Of a DNA stretch of 16,029 nt, positions 14,586 to 16,029 are shown piece after piece. The notes under the pieces are model-generated. The model worked only from the letters and a program-made list of their open reading frames with translations. It was not told the DNA's origin and ran no database searches. The stretch is taken from assembly GCA_902488965.1 (NCBI GenBank), contig CABTYA010000017.1, positions 1 to 16,029 of the forward strand, read 5' to 3'. A program made the translations under genes and the position numbers. The DNA comes from an uncultured Veillonellaceae bacterium (GTDB lineage Bacteria > Bacillota > Negativicutes > Veillonellales > Negativicoccaceae). Each line of letters begins with the position of its first letter. The first letter of the stretch is position 1.

Positions 14586-14614
14586 ATCATAGCAAATCCG
14601 TCGACGCCTGTCAA
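14586..14614 (-). promoter_or_regulatory. Near-consensus sigma-70 promoter of the T-box transcript
   Basis: On the minus strand a perfect TTGACA (14614-14609) and TATGAT (14591-14586) are separated by 17 bases; transcription would begin near 14579. A perfect palindrome GACAATTGTC (14624-14615) abuts the -35, and a second TTGACA overlaps it. The ABC-F stop lies 13 bases upstream of the -35. Confidence 0.85.
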
Positions 14615-14626
14615 GACAATTGTCAA

Positions 14627-16029
14627 TTATTTTTCCGCCGCCTCGGCCGCCGCGGCCAGCTGCTCCCATTTGTCATAGTATGCGACCAGTTCTTCCTGCG
14701 CCGCCGCCAGTGCGTCCGTGAGTTCGCGGTAGCGGTCGGTGTCGGCGGGATCGGCCGCCGCTACTTCCTGTGTGTACATCGCAATCGTCGCCTCGCCGCG
14801 GCTGATTTCCTGCTCGATTCGCGAGAGTTCGCGCGCCTCACGCTCGCCGAAGCGTACCGCCGGCGCCGGCCGTTTCTCCTGCGGCGCGTCCGTGCGTGTC
14901 CTGACGGGTGCTTCTTCCACCTCGTTGTCTTCTTCGATGACGACCCCCGCCCCCGGCGCAACGACCGTCGACGGCACCAGTGCGTCCGTCTCGATCAGTT
15001 CGTGCCGTTTGTCTTTCCAATAGGTATAATTGCCGTGGTATTCCCGCATACCGCCGTCCTCAAACGACAGCATCCGCGTCACCAGCCGATCGAGCAGGTA
15101 GCGGTCATGGGAGACGACGATGTACGTGCCGCCGAATTCACGCAGTGCATCCTCGATGACTTCACGCGTCGTGATGTCGAGATGGTTCGTCGGTTCGTCC
15201 AGCAAGATGACGTTCGGCGCTTCGAGCAGCAAAAGCAGCAAATCCAGTCGCGCTTTTTCACCGCCGCTGAGCAGATGAATCTCCCGATACACATCATCGC
15301 CGCGAAACAAGAACCGGCCCAGGATGTGCCGCGCCTCATCCTCTCCGCAACCCGCCGCATACATGACTTCCTTGACGACCGTGTAGTCGGGGTGCAGTCG
15401 CTCATGCTCCTGCGAATAGTACCCCAGTCGGACGCGGTTGCCGACGGTGACCCGGCCGCGGTCGGGGCGGCGTTTGCCCGCCAAAATCGAGAGCAATGTG
15501 GATTTGCCCACGCCGTTCGGGCCGATGATGCCGACGGTTTCGCCTTGCCGCACGAGCAGTGACAAATTGGCGAACACCGTCCGCTCTCCGTACGTCGCCG
15601 CCAGCTCTTCAGCGATCAGCACCTTGTCGGCCGTGCCCGTCGCCTTGGGAAAATGAAACGCCAGTGTCGCTTCTTCCCGCGGTGCGTCCAGCCGCTCGAT
15701 CCGGTCGAGTTTCGATTGCCGGCCGCGTGCCTGCTTCGCCTTGATCCCCGCTTTATACTTGCGGATATACTCTTCTTCGCGGCGAATCATCTCCTGCTGC
15801 TGCTCGTAAGCACGCCGCGCCGCCTCCCGCCGCACCGCTTTTTCCCGTACATAGTAAGAATAATTGCCGCGGTACTTGGTGAGTTTCGTCTGTTCGAGTT
15901 CCACGATATCGGTCGCAACCGCATCCAAAAAATACCGGTCGTGCGAAATGATCAGCACGCCGCCGCGAAATGCGCGCAGGTACCCTTCCAGCCATTCCGT
16001 CATGTCGATGTCGAGGTGGTTGGTCGGTT
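14627..16029 (-). CDS. ABC-F family ATPase, C-terminal part (start outside window)
   Basis: This is a soluble tandem-ABC protein of the ABC-F family, which acts on ribosomes rather than in membranes. The window begins inside Walker B of the first domain (PTNHLDIDMTEWLEGY) and covers the rest. After VLIISHDRYFLD of domain 1 comes the charged helical linker (about 55-105 counted from ATG 16003), which in this family contacts the P-site tRNA. Domain 2 has Walker A GPNGVGKST (161-169), signature LSGGEKARL (245-253), Walker B VILLDEPTNHLD (265-276) and switch VSHDRY. A Glu/Ala-rich coiled-coil tail with YYDKWEQL follows, as in Uup/YdiF-type proteins. Assignment to translation rescue versus antibiotic resistance cannot be made. 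Confidence 0.93.
   Translation of the reverse strand, partial: PTNHLDIDMTEWLEGYLRAFRGGVLIISHDRYFLDAVATDIVELEQTKLTKYRGNYSYYVREKAVRREAARRAYEQQQEMIRREEEYIRKYKAGIKAKQARGRQSKLDRIERLDAPREEATLAFHFPKATGTADKVLIAEELAATYGERTVFANLSLLVRQGETVGIIGPNGVGKSTLLSILAGKRRPDRGRVTVGNRVRLGYYSQEHERLHPDYTVVKEVMYAAGCGEDEARHILGRFLFRGDDVYREIHLLSGGEKARLDLLLLLLEAPNVILLDEPTNHLDITTREVIEDALREFGGTYIVVSHDRYLLDRLVTRMLSFEDGGMREYHGNYTYWKDKRHELIETDALVPSTVVAPGAGVVIEEDNEVEEAPVRTRTDAPQEKRPAPAVRFGEREARELSRIEQEISRGEATIAMYTQEVAAADPADTDRYRELTDALAAAQEELVAYYDKWEQLAAAAEAAEK

Noticed and set aside
1..16029. CRISPR array, insertion sequence, prophage or defence island
   Set aside because: No spaced direct repeats, transposase, integrase or nuclease-like product was seen on either strand; the layout is ordinary chromosomal.

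Overview
The window reads as a chromosomal housekeeping region of a diderm Firmicute, most likely class Negativicutes (Veillonella/Megasphaera/Selenomonas relatives; genus not resolved). Three things point that way: a Firmicute-type ATP synthase operon (atpZ-I-B-E-F-H-A-G-D) preceded by wecA and wecB, a small predicted outer-membrane beta-barrel with signal peptide and C-terminal Phe, and a T-box riboswitch, all in GC-rich DNA. All genes except one lie on the minus strand.

Layout in the direction of minus-strand transcription (right to left). (1) 14627-16029: the C-terminal part of an ABC-F ribosome-associated ATPase. (2) 14352-14614: a near-consensus promoter and a complete T-box leader. Its best specifier reading is ATC (Ile), and its UGGU bulge fits a tRNA with discriminator base A. 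(3) 14093-14305: an unrecognised 70-residue, Ile-rich membrane peptide with a good Shine-Dalgarno, followed by a strong terminator (14002-14032). (4) 13887-11447: a fold-type I PLP enzyme resembling isoleucine 2-epimerase, overlapping a YkvI-like transporter. (5) 11369-9695: a TrpR/YerC-like regulator, whose promoter sits inside a perfect 10-bp inverted repeat, overlapping a phosphomannomutase/phosphoglucomutase. (6) A plus-strand D-2-hydroxyacid dehydrogenase (8682-9632) converges on the mutase at a shared bidirectional terminator. (7) A single-gene unit for the outer-membrane protein (8010-8525). (8) wecA-wecB and then the ATP synthase genes, running off the left edge inside atpD.

Functional themes. 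wecA/wecB supply lipid-linked GlcNAc-1-P and UDP-ManNAc for envelope glycans, and the phosphohexomutase feeds sugar-1-phosphates to similar pathways. The ATP synthase c subunit is unusual: it has Asp at the TM1 position that is Gln in classical Na+ c-rings, plus the usual Glu in TM2, giving a two-carboxylate site.

The most distinctive region is 11447-14614. An Ile-type T-box, an Ile-rich small membrane protein, an isoleucine-epimerase-like enzyme and an amino-acid-transporter-like protein lie in line. The sequence suggests, but does not prove, an isoleucine-responsive module in which the internal terminator splits expression into two tiers. No CRISPR array, insertion sequence, tRNA or rRNA was seen.
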